A DNA stretch of 47,068 nucleotides, taken from NCBI GenBank assembly GCA_947627765.1, contig CANQXA010000012.1:1-47068 (forward strand). The letters run 5' to 3'. Both the position numbers and the translations under genes were made by a program. Of the stretch, positions 4,817 through 15,461 are shown in pieces; positions within the stretch are counted from its first letter, which is position 1, and each line of letters starts with the position of its first letter. The notes below the pieces were generated by a model that was given only the letters and a program-made list of their open reading frames with translations, did not search any database and was not told the origin of the DNA. The stretch comes from an uncultured Clostridia bacterium (GTDB lineage: Bacteria; Bacillota; Clostridia; Christensenellales; Borkfalkiaceae).

Positions 4817-7711
4817 TCAGGAGCGTTTCCGTTTGCGGAAGATCCCCGTCTTGCGCACCGCGATCCCCGCAAAGTAGATCACGATCGCACAGATGAGGAG
4901 GGTTTGCCTGTATTCGCGGCTGCGCCTGACGATTCCGTTTTCCGCGAAGACGGTTTCGGCGTCATAGACGAATTTGCTGTACGGGAGCCCGTTTTCCGCC
5001 CTTCTCGTCGAGAGCGCGGCGAGGAGATCCTGCCCTTCGGCGTAGGGATCGGCGGCGGCGTATTCCTTCGAATAGGAGAACGCGCGGTACAGCTCTTCGT
5101 ACTCTAAGATCTCCTCCTGCGGAATATCGGCGGCGGTGCGATAGGCGCTGTTTGAAACGTCGAACGACGCTCTCACTTTCAGAAGCTGTACGGTGTAGAC
5201 GCCCGCCTCGCGGTTTTCGAAGACGAAGCGGTTCCCGCCCAACGAGAGGGCGCTCAAATCAAACTTTTGGGGCTTCAAATCGTTCGGGGAGAGCACGAAC
5301 GCGACGAGCTTCGCGTCCTCCTTGGACGGGTCGAAGCCGTAGACGCTCACCTGCGTCGTGAAATTGCGCTCGGTGAGGGCGGCGTCGATGGCAGGCTTTC
5401 GGGCGGCTTCCACGTTTTTCATCAGGGAGACGACGATGTTCCCGATCAGTGTCAGCCCCGTCTCCTGCGCGAGGAGCTCTTCCGACCATACCCCCTCGAG
5501 ATCGACCAAAATGCTTCCCACTTTGCCCGCGCCCAACGTCCACTGCGCGTAGAGCGGCGACCCCTCCGCAAGGAGCGGGACGGTCACGTTCGGGTCGATC
5601 TTTCTCCTGCTCGGGAAATAGCCGCCGAGGGTGAGTTGTTCGAGGTCGAGATTGGTAATGCCGCCGAGGATCTCGGAGGAGCGTTCGCCGATCTGCGGGC
5701 TGTAACGATCATAGCCGATGTCGCCGAGTTCTTCGAGCCTGAGATCTTTGCGGAGGGCGTCTCCCCATCCCGGGAAGACGCGGGGGATGAGGCAGAGGCT
5801 CCCATGCCCGTACTCCGCGAGCTTTTCGAGGTTGCCCACGTTGATCTCATAGCCCTTGACATCGTACGAGTGGTTGAAATAGCAGAGCTCGCCGTCGATG
5901 ACGCGGGTTTTGAGGTAATAGCTGACTACGGTGAGGGTGATCCCCCGCTTTCCCGCCTCTTCGACGATCGGGCCGTAGTCGGCGAATTTATCGCCGGGGC
6001 CGCCGTCCGAGAGGAGGACGATATGCTTCCGCGCGACGTGGTCGGGCGCGAGGTCGAGCATCCCCACCGCCTGCCGCAGGGCGGGCGCATAGCGGGTGCA
6101 CGCGTCGAAGTCATAGAAGTCTTCCAAATCGTCGAGCGTGGCTTTGAGCGTCTCCTTTTGCGTGACGGGGCTGAGCGGATCGGTCTCGGCATAGGAATCC
6201 TGCAAGGTGACGATGCCCGCATAGTCCCGCGGGTCGAGGAGGTTGTCGAGGACCTCCCGCGTCTCTTGGAGCGCCAGACGGAGCGGACCGCTCGGCGACG
6301 CCATGGACGAGGAGATATCGATCACGAATACGACGGCGACGGCGGGTTTGTACTCTTCGAAGGTCACGGGGAGCATGGAGGCGAGGAGGGAATCTTTGAG
6401 GTCCTCCTCCCTGTAACTGTGCCGCACGGGGACCTCCACCGAGGGCTCGCGGAATTTCGGCTCCGTAATGACGCCCCCTTGTTCGTCCTTTTGGAATCCG
6501 CCGACGGTAAACAGCCCGCCGCCGTACGTATTGACATAGTCATAGAGCGCGCTCTCGAAACTCTCCGCCATGTCCTCTCGGGCGGCGTTGTATAGAAGGA
6601 CTTCACTGTATTTTGAAAGCTCTTCCGCGGTCATGCCCCCCGCGTCGGTGATGAGTTGGGTTTCGACGTCTACATTTTGCGCCGCCGTTTTTGCAAGGGC
6701 GGAGCGAAGGGAAGACGATTCGCCGCTGTACGTTTCGAGGATGAGAAGGCGGCCGGTCGCCGCCACTTCGAAGCAGGAGCAGTAGGTGTTGTTCTCCTCT
6801 CTCCCGTCCTCCTCCGTCTCCAAATGAAAGGTGAGTTCGTGGAAGCCCGCCTGCCCGAAGGAGTGTTGGAGAGAGATCTCCTGCGTGCCCGCTTTCAGCC
6901 CGATTGTGATCCGCCCCTCGCTCTCGTTTCCCTCGCCGTCCCTGTCGCGGTAGGAGAGGACGGCTTCCGCGGAGAAGGAGCTCTTCACGGTCACGGAAAT
7001 GGCGCATTCCCTGTTGGCGAAGACGGTCTGCGCGGGATAGCTTACGCCGAGAATGGAGGCGTCGGCGCGGGGACCGTCGGCAAAGAAGGAGGTCTCGATC
7101 TGTACGCCTTCGCGCGTCAGCGTCTTCATCGCGCCGATCGCGTCCCCGTCCGTCTCCAACCCGTCGCTGAGGATGAGGATCTTTGCGCGCGCGGGATCGG
7201 TGATGAGGCAGGCGGCGCCGGGCGCGGGATCCCATGCGAGCCTGAGGGCGGAAGCGATGTCCGTCGCATTGCCCGCGGGAGACTTCGAAACCTCCGCAAG
7301 ATAGCGGGTATACGCCTCGTCCGCGCCGTGATCGCCCATCGCGAGGACGACGTTTTGCCCGTACCCGAAGAGGACGACGGCGACGCGGCATCTTGCGCCG
7401 TTCGCCCCGAGCACATCGCGGACGAACCCGTCCATCGCCTCCCGCTGTCCTTGGGCGGTCGCCGAATTGTCTACCAAAATGACGAGCTCGGAGGGCGCAT
7501 TGGGCTCGTCGTATTCGGTGCGGATCCCCGCCAGCGCGAAGATACAGCAAGCCGCCGCCGCGCATTGGAAGAGGGCGGAGACGACGCGGTTGACCGTCAC
7601 GCGGGATCCACGTTTCCTCCCTATAAAGAGGGGAACGGCGATCGCAGCGAACGCGGGAAGGATGAGAAGGAGCAGCCACGGGCTGACCGAAAACGTCACG
7701 CTTGCGTTCAT
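4817..7711 (-). CDS. Large membrane protein with two von Willebrand factor A domains
   Basis: 964 residues. Two N-terminal membrane segments (~10-30 and ~45-62) are followed by a first VWA domain with a degenerate metal site (VDNSAT near 76-81). After a ~200-residue intermediate region comes a second VWA with a perfect MIDAS start DISSSM (~462), and a C-terminal membrane segment just before RKTGIFRKRKRS. Most of the protein should lie outside the membrane. It is the last gene of the MoxR operon, 10 bases after the BatA-like gene, and a terminator follows. In such operons VWA proteins act with the MoxR AAA+ ATPase in metal- or cofactor-dependent maturation or envelope stress, but the client is unknown. 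It is longer than a usual BatB and corresponds to the glutamine-amidotransferase-like/VWA membrane proteins of Clostridia. Confidence 0.8.
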   Translation of the reverse strand: MNASVTFSVSPWLLLLILPAFAAIAVPLFIGRKRGSRVTVNRVVSALFQCAAAACCIFALAGIRTEYDEPNAPSELVILVDNSATAQGQREAMDGFVRDVLGANGARCRVAVVLFGYGQNVVLAMGDHGADEAYTRYLAEVSKSPAGNATDIASALRLAWDPAPGAACLITDPARAKILILSDGLETDGDAIGAMKTLTREGVQIETSFFADGPRADASILGVSYPAQTVFANRECAISVTVKSSFSAEAVLSYRDRDGEGNESEGRITIGLKAGTQEISLQHSFGQAGFHELTFHLETEEDGREENNTYCSCFEVAATGRLLILETYSGESSSLRSALAKTAAQNVDVETQLITDAGGMTAEELSKYSEVLLYNAAREDMAESFESALYDYVNTYGGGLFTVGGFQKDEQGGVITEPKFREPSVEVPVRHSYREEDLKDSLLASMLPVTFEEYKPAVAVVFVIDISSSMASPSGPLRLALQETREVLDNLLDPRDYAGIVTLQDSYAETDPLSPVTQKETLKATLDDLEDFYDFDACTRYAPALRQAVGMLDLAPDHVARKHIVLLSDGGPGDKFADYGPIVEEAGKRGITLTVVSYYLKTRVIDGELCYFNHSYDVKGYEINVGNLEKLAEYGHGSLCLIPRVFPGWGDALRKDLRLEELGDIGYDRYSPQIGERSSEILGGITNLDLEQLTLGGYFPSRRKIDPNVTVPLLAEGSPLYAQWTLGAGKVGSILVDLEGVWSEELLAQETGLTLIGNIVVSLMKNVEAARKPAIDAALTERNFTTQVSVYGFDPSKEDAKLVAFVLSPNDLKPQKFDLSALSLGGNRFVFENREAGVYTVQLLKVRASFDVSNSAYRTAADIPQEEILEYEELYRAFSYSKEYAAADPYAEGQDLLAALSTRRAENGLPYSKFVYDAETVFAENGIVRRSREYRQTLLICAIVIYFAGIAVRKTGIFRKRKRS

Positions 7712-7721
7712 TTCTCCCTCC

Positions 7722-9692
7722 TTACAGAATGTAGCGGTAGTGGATCCACCACTCCGCCGCCATCAAGACGAGCGCCGCCGCCGCAAACCAGAGGAAGAGG
7801 TCGGTCCCGCTCTGCGCCGAGAGTTCGCGGTTGTCCAAAACGACGCGGAAGCCGGGCGCGGGAAAGAGCGCGCTCTCCGAGGCGGGCGCATGGACGTACG
7901 CCATGCGGATCTCGTCCTCCTTCGGAAGCCCGAAATGCGTCGTGAAGACGTAAGTCCCCGGGGAACGGAAGGGATATTCCGCGGGAAACTCCGAAAGCGT
8001 CTCCGACAATTCGCCGCAGGAGACTTCGATCGATTCCCCCTTGCAGGAGAGAGCCGCGCGCTCGCCGACGACGAAATCGTTCTTTTGGAGGGTGAGGGGC
8101 ATAAAACAGTCGAGAAGGTTGTATAAAAAGATCTGGAATTGGTCGCCGTAAAAATCGGACATATTGATGCTGAACGGCATCACGACGAGCTTGGCGGACG
8201 GAGTGTTCTTTACGAGGATCACGGGGTCGCCGTTTACGGAGAGGACGGTCTCGAAGAAAGGATCTTCGGATGCCGAGAGCCGCTTATACTCGGTGAGCCC
8301 GATCCGTTCGGGCTCCATATACCGCAAAAGGGGATGTCCGCTCCCCGTGCACGGCGTGAGTTTGCCGAGGGAGACGGTCTCTTTCACCGAGAGCCCGAGA
8401 GAAGTTTGGGAGAGGGTCTCGTCGGGATCGGCGAGGAGCACGACGCCGTCTTTGGGGAGCCCCGCCTCCAAGATCTCGGGCGGGACCGAGTGCTCGAAGA
8501 TGTAGAGGTCGTAGCCGTGATTTGCCGCCTGCATCGCTTGGTCGCGGTAGATCTCGCGAAAGGAGATCGCGCGCGTTGCGCCCATGTTGTTGGCGAGATT
8601 GTTGAAGCCGTACTGCCAGAAGATCTTGGGCTTCATGCTCCAATATTCCACGGCGACGGCGTCGCGCACCCCCCCATAGACGAAATAGCGGTCGTCTTCG
8701 GGGATGGAGTCGCCGAGATCGGGAATGGAGATCTCCATCCCCTCGTAAGTCTCGAAGAACCAATCCTCCTGCCCGCCGAACGCCTCGTCCGTCGCGAAGA
8801 CGGGAACGCGCACGATCTGCTCGTGGGCGGGATCGTTCTCATCGACCGCGAAGGTGACGGGGACCTCGAGATGGAGATCGCGCGGCCCCTGCCCGTTGTC
8901 CGCCCCCTTGATGTCCAAAGAGACGTTGCGCTTTACGGAGACATTCCCGTAGGCGCCGAAGATGAGTTCGAAGAGATATTGGTTGTCCTGCCTGCCCACG
9001 TTGCACCCGAGCACGGCGACGTTCTGCTCCCGCGCCGCGTCCGAGACGTCCACGACCTTCACCGCCGTGCCGAGATTGCCGTATGCCGTATCCGTGAAGA
9101 GGAAGATCTTCGCATAGGGATTGTCGTCGAGGCGCTTTCCCGCGAGCTCTGCCGCGCCTTTCAGATCGCACTCTTCGAGGGTGCAGGAGAGGGCGTCGAG
9201 CATTCCGAAGATCTCCGCGCGGTCCTCCTTTTTGAGGTCGGAGAAGAGATAAGCGGGGTCGCCGTCGGCGACGATGAGGGAGACGGTCCCCTCACTGCTC
9301 TCCGAAAACAGACCGTCGATCTCCTCCTTTGCGGCGTCTACCGCCCGTCCGAAGCGGGTCGTACCGTCGGTCAGCGATCTCGCCCGCATACTCGCGGAGA
9401 CGTCGAGCACGAGGATGTATTCGGCGTCCTCGAGGAGTACTTTGGGGGAATACAGGCGGGGCTGTGCGAGCCCTGCCGCGAAGATCGTAAGAACGAGCGC
9501 TTGCAGAAGGAAGAGAAAGATATGGTCGAACATCGGGCGCCGCTTTTTTTCGCGCAGAAGGACGCGCTTCCAGACGACGGTGCCCGAAATCACTCTCTTT
9601 TTATATTGCGGTCTGATGAGATAGACGGCAAACAGAGCCGCTATCGCGATGAGACCCAAAAAGCCCAAAGGTAAAAGCCACCGAAATACCAA
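7722..9692 (-). CDS. BatA-like membrane protein with VWA domain
   Basis: 656 residues. It starts with the BatA/aerotolerance-regulator N-terminal pattern: a membrane helix at 5-27, a basic loop with KKRVISGTVVWKRVLLREKKRRPMFD, and a second helix at ~58-76. A VWA domain follows with an intact MIDAS start DVSASM (Asp97, Ser99, Ser101). The rest is mostly extracytoplasmic beta-rich sequence, closing with a membrane helix near 632-648. It lies between the InlB-like membrane protein gene and the large VWA gene in one transcription unit led by moxR. The role is inferred from synteny; this family has been tied to aerotolerance and cell-envelope integrity elsewhere. Confidence 0.85.
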   Translation of the reverse strand: MVFRWLLPLGFLGLIAIAALFAVYLIRPQYKKRVISGTVVWKRVLLREKKRRPMFDHIFLFLLQALVLTIFAAGLAQPRLYSPKVLLEDAEYILVLDVSASMRARSLTDGTTRFGRAVDAAKEEIDGLFSESSEGTVSLIVADGDPAYLFSDLKKEDRAEIFGMLDALSCTLEECDLKGAAELAGKRLDDNPYAKIFLFTDTAYGNLGTAVKVVDVSDAAREQNVAVLGCNVGRQDNQYLFELIFGAYGNVSVKRNVSLDIKGADNGQGPRDLHLEVPVTFAVDENDPAHEQIVRVPVFATDEAFGGQEDWFFETYEGMEISIPDLGDSIPEDDRYFVYGGVRDAVAVEYWSMKPKIFWQYGFNNLANNMGATRAISFREIYRDQAMQAANHGYDLYIFEHSVPPEILEAGLPKDGVVLLADPDETLSQTSLGLSVKETVSLGKLTPCTGSGHPLLRYMEPERIGLTEYKRLSASEDPFFETVLSVNGDPVILVKNTPSAKLVVMPFSINMSDFYGDQFQIFLYNLLDCFMPLTLQKNDFVVGERAALSCKGESIEVSCGELSETLSEFPAEYPFRSPGTYVFTTHFGLPKEDEIRMAYVHAPASESALFPAPGFRVVLDNRELSAQSGTDLFLWFAAAALVLMAAEWWIHYRYIL

Positions 9693-9718
9693 AGCCGTTT
9701 TCCCTTCCGTCCGCCCGT

Positions 9719-10777
9719 TCAGGGCTTCAGAGTATCGTAATAATCGCCCAAAATGTCCTTTAAGTCGTCGGGGATCTCTTTGTCCGCGAGCTCCTTTTCG
9801 AGCGCTTCGCGGTCGAACTGTTCCTGATAGTCTTGCGTTCCGTCGATGACGCCGTTGTTGAGGGAGCCGCCGCCCCCCGTGCTTCCGCCGCCACCGCCCG
9901 CCTCATGGTGCCCGCCGCCTTCGCCTTCGGGCGGGTCGGTCTCGCCGCCCGGGTTGGGGTCCAAATCCCCGCCTTGTCCTTCGGAACCTCCGCCCTGTTC
10001 TTCGTCGGGAGGGGTTTGGTCCGCCTTTTCGAAGTAGGCGAACACGGTCATGTCCCCCCTTACGTTGGTCTCACTGCGCGGATTGTTCTGATTTGCCAAG
10101 GGAGACAAGTTTTCGTCCACCCATGCCACGAAGCGAAAGCCATTTGCGGGCATGGCTGCCACAGGTTCTGTGTATCCGCCCTTCTTCACGGTCTGCACCG
10201 TCTTCCCCGAGAGGGAGCCCGTTCCCTCCTCGTAGACGGCGTAAGTTACCGTAAAATACGCCGTGTCCTCGACGGGGTCGGGGGGAGACTGCGCGGCGCG
10301 GACGTCGTCCGCTTTGAGCACCGAAAACGCCGTTGCGCCCGCCGCAAACGCCGCGCCGAACACGAGAAGGAGGACGACGGGCAGGGCGAGCGAAAATTTC
10401 AAAAGTCCCTTCGGAAGGGCGGAGATCTTTTCCTCGGCGTCCTGCCGTTGGAGCGCCGCCATCGGGGAGGGATCGTCTCTGTGTTCGTACATCGTCACGG
10501 CGCGTTCGTCGAGCCCGAGCCCGTCGAGCTTTTCCGCGACCGTCTTCTCCGTGGGGCGGAACCGTCTGAAATAGAAAAGAAAGAGGAGGGCAAGAAAGAG
10601 CGCGATACCGATCCCCGCCGCAATGCCGCAGGTCATAGCGGGCTTTGCGCCTGCGGCCCATGCCGCAAGCGACGCGGCCCCGACCGCGAACAGGGAGAGG
10701 GCGAGCGCAGACGCGGCGGAACGGAACAGCCCGACGCATTTCAGTCTTCTCCGATATTTTGCAAAGATATCGTTCAT
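9719..10777 (-). CDS. Membrane protein with InlB B-repeat-like domain and Gly/Pro-rich linker
   Basis: 352 residues. Two membrane helices (~16-65) and a third (~130-155) flank a cytosolic loop. After the third come a B-repeat-like segment (~168-245; TVQTVKKGGYTEPV, FVAWVDENLSP, VFAYFEK), a low-complexity Gly/Pro/Glu linker (~246-305) and a helical tail ending DDLKDILGDYYDTLKP. It occupies the place of BatC/BatD-type accessory genes but is not recognisably either. It sits between the DUF58 and BatA-like genes with gaps of 27 and 26 bases, so it belongs to the operon. I do not recognise a precise family. It may tether or scaffold the VWA proteins. Confidence 0.75.
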   Translation of the reverse strand: MNDIFAKYRRRLKCVGLFRSAASALALSLFAVGAASLAAWAAGAKPAMTCGIAAGIGIALFLALLFLFYFRRFRPTEKTVAEKLDGLGLDERAVTMYEHRDDPSPMAALQRQDAEEKISALPKGLLKFSLALPVVLLLVFGAAFAAGATAFSVLKADDVRAAQSPPDPVEDTAYFTVTYAVYEEGTGSLSGKTVQTVKKGGYTEPVAAMPANGFRFVAWVDENLSPLANQNNPRSETNVRGDMTVFAYFEKADQTPPDEEQGGGSEGQGGDLDPNPGGETDPPEGEGGGHHEAGGGGGSTGGGGSLNNGVIDGTQDYQEQFDREALEKELADKEIPDDLKDILGDYYDTLKP

Positions 10778-10804
10778 GTCGTTCTCCCGAAGGCGGTTTT
10801 GCGG

Positions 10805-11697
10805 TCAGACGATCAGTCCGCACCGCGTAAGCCCGCCGAAAAGCGCCCGTTCGATGGGGAGATCGGTCCCCGCCGAGAGGAACGCCGCGCCCTTGGAGGC
10901 GCAGATCCCGCCGATCTCTTGGATGTAGGCGGCGATCTCCTGCCCGTAGCGGTCGAGCATGGGACGGCCGACGCGAAGGTTTAAGTTGCGCGCGTCCCCG
11001 GGGCCGTACCCCTCGCTGTCCACAAGTTCCAATCTTCCGCTGTAAGAAGGGCGAAGGTCCTCGCCGCCGAGGATCTGGCATACGAGCGTCTGCCGCTTTT
11101 TGAAGACGAGATAGTCCAGCGCCTTCTGCCAATCGTTCTCGTTGAGAAAGTCGGAGATGAGGGCGGAGAGCCCGTCGTTGGTCCCTTCGTCGGGGATCTT
11201 GGGGATGTTTTCCGCAAAGTCGGCTTCCCCTCCGAATGTGATCCTTTCAAACTCGCCGACGGCGCCGAAAAAGGCGTTTTTGCCCACGATCAGCCCGAAC
11301 GGATCGACGGCGATCCCGTTTTTCAGAAAATGGAAGGAGACCTTGTCGTTGTTCTGCACGGCGAGGAACCCGAGCGCCGCGGCAAACCCGAGCGCGTAGT
11401 CGGCTTTTTGCGGATCGATCCCCATCGAAGCGGAACAGTCGAGAAAGATGCGGACGTGCATCTGCCGCTCGTCGGTGTAGAGTTTCAAGAAGTACTTTCT
11501 AAGACGGGCGTACAAATTCCAGTCGATGCGGCGGATGTCGTCCCCGAGCTCATAGTTGCGGTAATCGGCGAATTCGATCGTCTGCCCATACTGCCTTATG
11601 GGATGCTTGCCGCCGTAGTAGCCCGTAAGCTCCCGCCGAAGATGGAGGGAGAGGGTCTCGAGACGGTCGAAAAATCCGCCGTTCAAAAAGGATACTT

Positions 11698-11701
<4 letters not shown>
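10805..11701 (-). CDS. DUF58 domain protein (VWA-like, MoxR partner)
   Basis: 298 residues. The DUF58 signature is clear: YGQTIEFADYRNYELGDD, IRRIDWNLYARLRKYFLKLY, then a VWA-like metal site FLDCSASM (Asp88, Ser90, Ser92). There is no signal peptide or membrane segment, so it is probably cytosolic. DUF58 genes nearly always follow moxR, and here the start overlaps the moxR stop by four bases (11698-11701). It probably bridges the MoxR ATPase to the membrane VWA proteins encoded next. Confidence 0.9.
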
Positions 11702-12756
<1,055 letters not shown>

Positions 12757-12826
12757 ATCCTTTCTCCTTCCGTACGGGAACGGCCCCCCGCTTTGTACGG
12801 CGCCGCCCGTCTTTGTTCGCCCAATG

Positions 12827-12856
12827 ATTATAACATATTCCCAAAAGTTATGGCAA
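12827..12856 (-). promoter_or_regulatory. Promoter of the MoxR operon
   Basis: Minus strand: TTGCCA (complement of 12851-12856), 18-base spacer, TATAAT (complement of 12827-12832), about 65 bases before the moxR start. I see no further structure in the rest of the 12757-13009 gap except the terminator at 12952-12977. Confidence 0.7.
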
Positions 12857-12951
12857 GCAAAATGACGGCGGCTTGCCCTGTCAAAATTTTGTAAACTATC
12901 TTCGCACACCCTTTTCCGCCTCAAAAACCCCAAATATTATGCGTTTTGCAG

Positions 12952-12977
12952 AGAAAAAGCGGTCCCAAAGGACCGCT
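12952..12977 (-). terminator. Terminator of the SGNH lipoprotein gene
   Basis: AGCGGTCC (12958-12965), loop CAAA, GGACCGCT (12970-12977). On the minus strand it ends in TTTTTCTC. Confidence 0.85.
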
Positions 12978-13009
12978 CTTTCGGAATAGGGGGGGAGGAA
13001 ATTGTATCG

Positions 13010-14155
13010 TCAAATCGTCATGCCGAAGAGATCGGCGATGGCGACGGCGAGTCGTCTGCCCGCCGCCTCGTGTTCCGGGGCGATGGGATGCCCGTACGTC
13101 GTGGGCAGGTATTCGATCGTTTGGAGGTTGGGGAACTCCTCCGAAAGATCGCTCTTGACGTTGCGGAGCGTGATGCCGAAGGACGACGCGGTCGTCATCA
13201 TGCCCGAGAGCAGGAAGATGGGAATGTCGTTGCCGTAATTTTCCCCGATCGCTTCGCGGATGAAGCGTACCATATACTCGCGGAAGCCCGCCGCGGTGAA
13301 GCCGGGGCCGTAGTCGTCGTTGGTGCCGAGATAGATGACGACGGCGTCCGCCATGAAATTGCCGTAATCCCAAACGTAATTGGGGAACGCCGACGCGGGG
13401 ACATCCATGTCCGCGGAGAGGTAGTTGTCGTAGATACAACAGTCGTTCGAGGTATATTTGAGCGCCGCGCCGCCGCGCCCGAGAATTTGAAGCTCGGCGT
13501 CGAGGAATTTCGCCGCATAGCCCGCATAGGAATGGAAGACGTTCTCGGTCAAGGCGTTATAGGAATCGATGAGAACGCCTTGGTCGTTGAAGACGCGGTC
13601 CGTCCCCTCGCCGCAGGTGATGGAATCGCCGTAGACGTCGAGCCTCAGCGCGGGGCGGGGCGGCGGCGGGAGGAAGTACCCGTCCGTCTCGGCGCTAATG
13701 AGCATGATGTTGTTCTTGCTCGACGCGTGGCGTTTGAGGATCTTTACGGTGTGATCGTCCTCGGGGAGGTCCTCGACGATCATCCGCCTGTGCGGGGAGA
13801 CGGTGCCGGCGAGATCCAAGACGAGCGACTCGCTGTCGGTATCGCCGTCCACGAAGACGGAAAAGACATTTTGGCGGTAGGAAGGGAATTCGGACTGCCA
13901 TACGACGGAGAGCGAAGTGCCGTGGAAGCTGAATTCGAAGCCCGAAGCGCTGTTGAAGAAGCGATAGCCCGTTTGCGTCGTATCGCCGCTCTCGATCTCG
14001 TCGTAGATGTATCTCCCGTAGAAATTGGCGTAGGAGGGCATCTCTTCGGAGGAAAGCTCGGCGGGACCCTTCTCTTCGGGCTTGCCGCAGGCCCCGAACG
14101 CGAGCATGGAAAGCGCCATCAGCGCCGCGATCCCTACCGCAACCGATTTTTTCAT
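13010..14155 (-). CDS. SGNH/CE2-like esterase lipoprotein
   Basis: 381 residues with a lipoprotein signal peptide; Cys23 follows a hydrophobic stretch ending in AFGA. Residues ~45-165 look like the jelly-roll domain of carbohydrate esterase family 2. The SGNH hydrolase follows with block I YGDSITCGEG (Ser178), a Gly block at ~226-231 (GRGGA), block III YLGTND (Asn279) and a C-terminal HPIAPEHEAAGRRLA carrying the catalytic His. It is predicted to sit on the outer face of the membrane and remove acetyl or similar esters from polysaccharide. It has its own promoter and terminator. Substrate is not determinable from sequence. Confidence 0.85.
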   Translation of the reverse strand: MKKSVAVGIAALMALSMLAFGACGKPEEKGPAELSSEEMPSYANFYGRYIYDEIESGDTTQTGYRFFNSASGFEFSFHGTSLSVVWQSEFPSYRQNVFSVFVDGDTDSESLVLDLAGTVSPHRRMIVEDLPEDDHTVKILKRHASSKNNIMLISAETDGYFLPPPPRPALRLDVYGDSITCGEGTDRVFNDQGVLIDSYNALTENVFHSYAGYAAKFLDAELQILGRGGAALKYTSNDCCIYDNYLSADMDVPASAFPNYVWDYGNFMADAVVIYLGTNDDYGPGFTAAGFREYMVRFIREAIGENYGNDIPIFLLSGMMTTASSFGITLRNVKSDLSEEFPNLQTIEYLPTTYGHPIAPEHEAAGRRLAVAIADLFGMTI

Positions 14156-14190
14156 AACGTCCTCCTTTGCGATCCGCCCTCGTTTTCTTC

Positions 14191-14219
14191 ATTGTACCAC
14201 AAAACCGCCCGCTTTGCAA
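14191..14219 (-). promoter_or_regulatory. Promoter of the SGNH lipoprotein gene
   Basis: Minus strand: TTGCAA (14214-14219), 17-base spacer, TACAAT (complement of 14191-14196). A GGAGG ribosome site precedes the ATG at 14153-14155. Confidence 0.75.
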
Positions 14220-14259
14220 ACATTAATTTTCATGGAGATTTTCGGGGCGGGTCAGGCGC

Positions 14260-14289
14260 AAAAAAACGCCCCCTCGCGGCGAGGGGGCG
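14260..14289 (-). terminator. Terminator of the TerB-methyltransferase operon
   Basis: CGCCCCCTCG (14267-14276) pairs with CGAGGGGGCG (14280-14289). On the minus strand a run of T follows. Confidence 0.85.
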
Positions 14290-14294
14290 GCGGG

Positions 14295-15458
14295 TCATAG
14301 GACGCGCAAAATGAAGAATTTCAAGTATCGGGTCTCCTCCGCGGAGAGAAGACACGGATGGTCGGGCGCCTGCGAGCGGGTCTCGACCACGCTCACGCGC
14401 CGCCCCGAGCGGCGGGCGGTCTCGGTCAGCATCTTTTCGAATGCCGCGAACGAGACGTAATGGGAACACGAGCAGGTCGCCAAAAATCCCCCGGGGGAGA
14501 CAAGTTTCATGCCGAGCAGGTTAATGTCGGCGTATCCTTTGAGCGCGTCGGGGATCTCGGCGGCGGATTTGCAAAACGCGGGCGGGTCCAAAACGACGAG
14601 ATCGAAGGTCTCTTTGCGGGCATGGTATGCCCGTAAGAGGTCAAACGCGTCCCCGCAGACGGTTTGGATGTTGCCGATCCCGTTCTGCGCGGCGCTCAGT
14701 TTTACGGTTTCGAGGGCGCGGGGGGAGATGTCGAGCGCGGTCACGCTCTTTGCGGAGAGGGCGGCGTTCAGGGAAAATCCCCCGCTGTTGCAGAAGCAGT
14801 CGAGCACGTTGCCGCGGGCGTAGCGGCGGATGGCGAAGCGGTTCTCCTTTTGGTCGAGAAAATACCCCGTCTTTTGCCCGCGCTTGATGTCCACCGCCAT
14901 TTTGAGCCCGTTTTCCTCGATGAAGACGGAATCGGGCACGTCCCCGTAGAGGACGCCCGTCTCCTCTTCCAGCCCCTCTTTTTTGCGGACGGCTACGTCC
15001 GACCGCTCGTAGATCCCCTTGGGCGCAAATTCTTCGACGAGCGCTTCGACGATCGTCTTCTTCCTGAGATAGACGCCGAGGGAGAGCAGTTGGACGGAGA
15101 GATAGTCGCCGAATTTATCGACGATGAGGGCGGGGAGGCCGTCGCTTTCGCCGAAGACGGCGCGGTACGAATTTTCGTAGCCGAGCGATTTTCGGTAGGA
15201 ATTGGCGGCATGGATGCGGGCATGGTATAGCTCTTTTCCGTCTTCCTCGTTTCCGCGCAGGAAAATGCGGACGAGGATCTTCGAGGCGTGGTTGAGATAT
15301 CCTCTGCCGAGATAGCGCCCGTCGAAGCTATGGACCGCCGCAAGACTGCCGTTTTTGTCCTTGCCTTCGATCCGTGCGACTTCGTTGGCGTACACCCACG
15401 GATGGCCCGCGGCGATCCGCCGTTCCTCCCCTCTTTTGAGAATGACTTTATACGGCAT
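14295..15458 (-). CDS. Class I SAM-dependent rRNA methyltransferase (RlmI-like)
   Basis: 387 residues, the length of the COG1092/RlmI family that makes 5-methylcytosine in 23S rRNA. An N-terminal PUA domain (~1-75; RGEERRIAAGHPWVYANEV) is followed by a linker and the Rossmann methyltransferase: KTGYFLDQKENR, motif I LDCFCNSGGFSL, and the catalytic-type motif VVLDPPAFCKS. A Cys near the C-terminus (ATCSCSHYVS) matches the conserved TCSCS loop. It follows the TerB-like gene by three bases and is followed at once by a terminator, so the two form an operon. The exact rRNA position is inferred from the family. Confidence 0.9.
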   Translation of the reverse strand: MPYKVILKRGEERRIAAGHPWVYANEVARIEGKDKNGSLAAVHSFDGRYLGRGYLNHASKILVRIFLRGNEEDGKELYHARIHAANSYRKSLGYENSYRAVFGESDGLPALIVDKFGDYLSVQLLSLGVYLRKKTIVEALVEEFAPKGIYERSDVAVRKKEGLEEETGVLYGDVPDSVFIEENGLKMAVDIKRGQKTGYFLDQKENRFAIRRYARGNVLDCFCNSGGFSLNAALSAKSVTALDISPRALETVKLSAAQNGIGNIQTVCGDAFDLLRAYHARKETFDLVVLDPPAFCKSAAEIPDALKGYADINLLGMKLVSPGGFLATCSCSHYVSFAAFEKMLTETARRSGRRVSVVETRSQAPDHPCLLSAEETRYLKFFILRVL

Positions 15459-15461
15459 CGC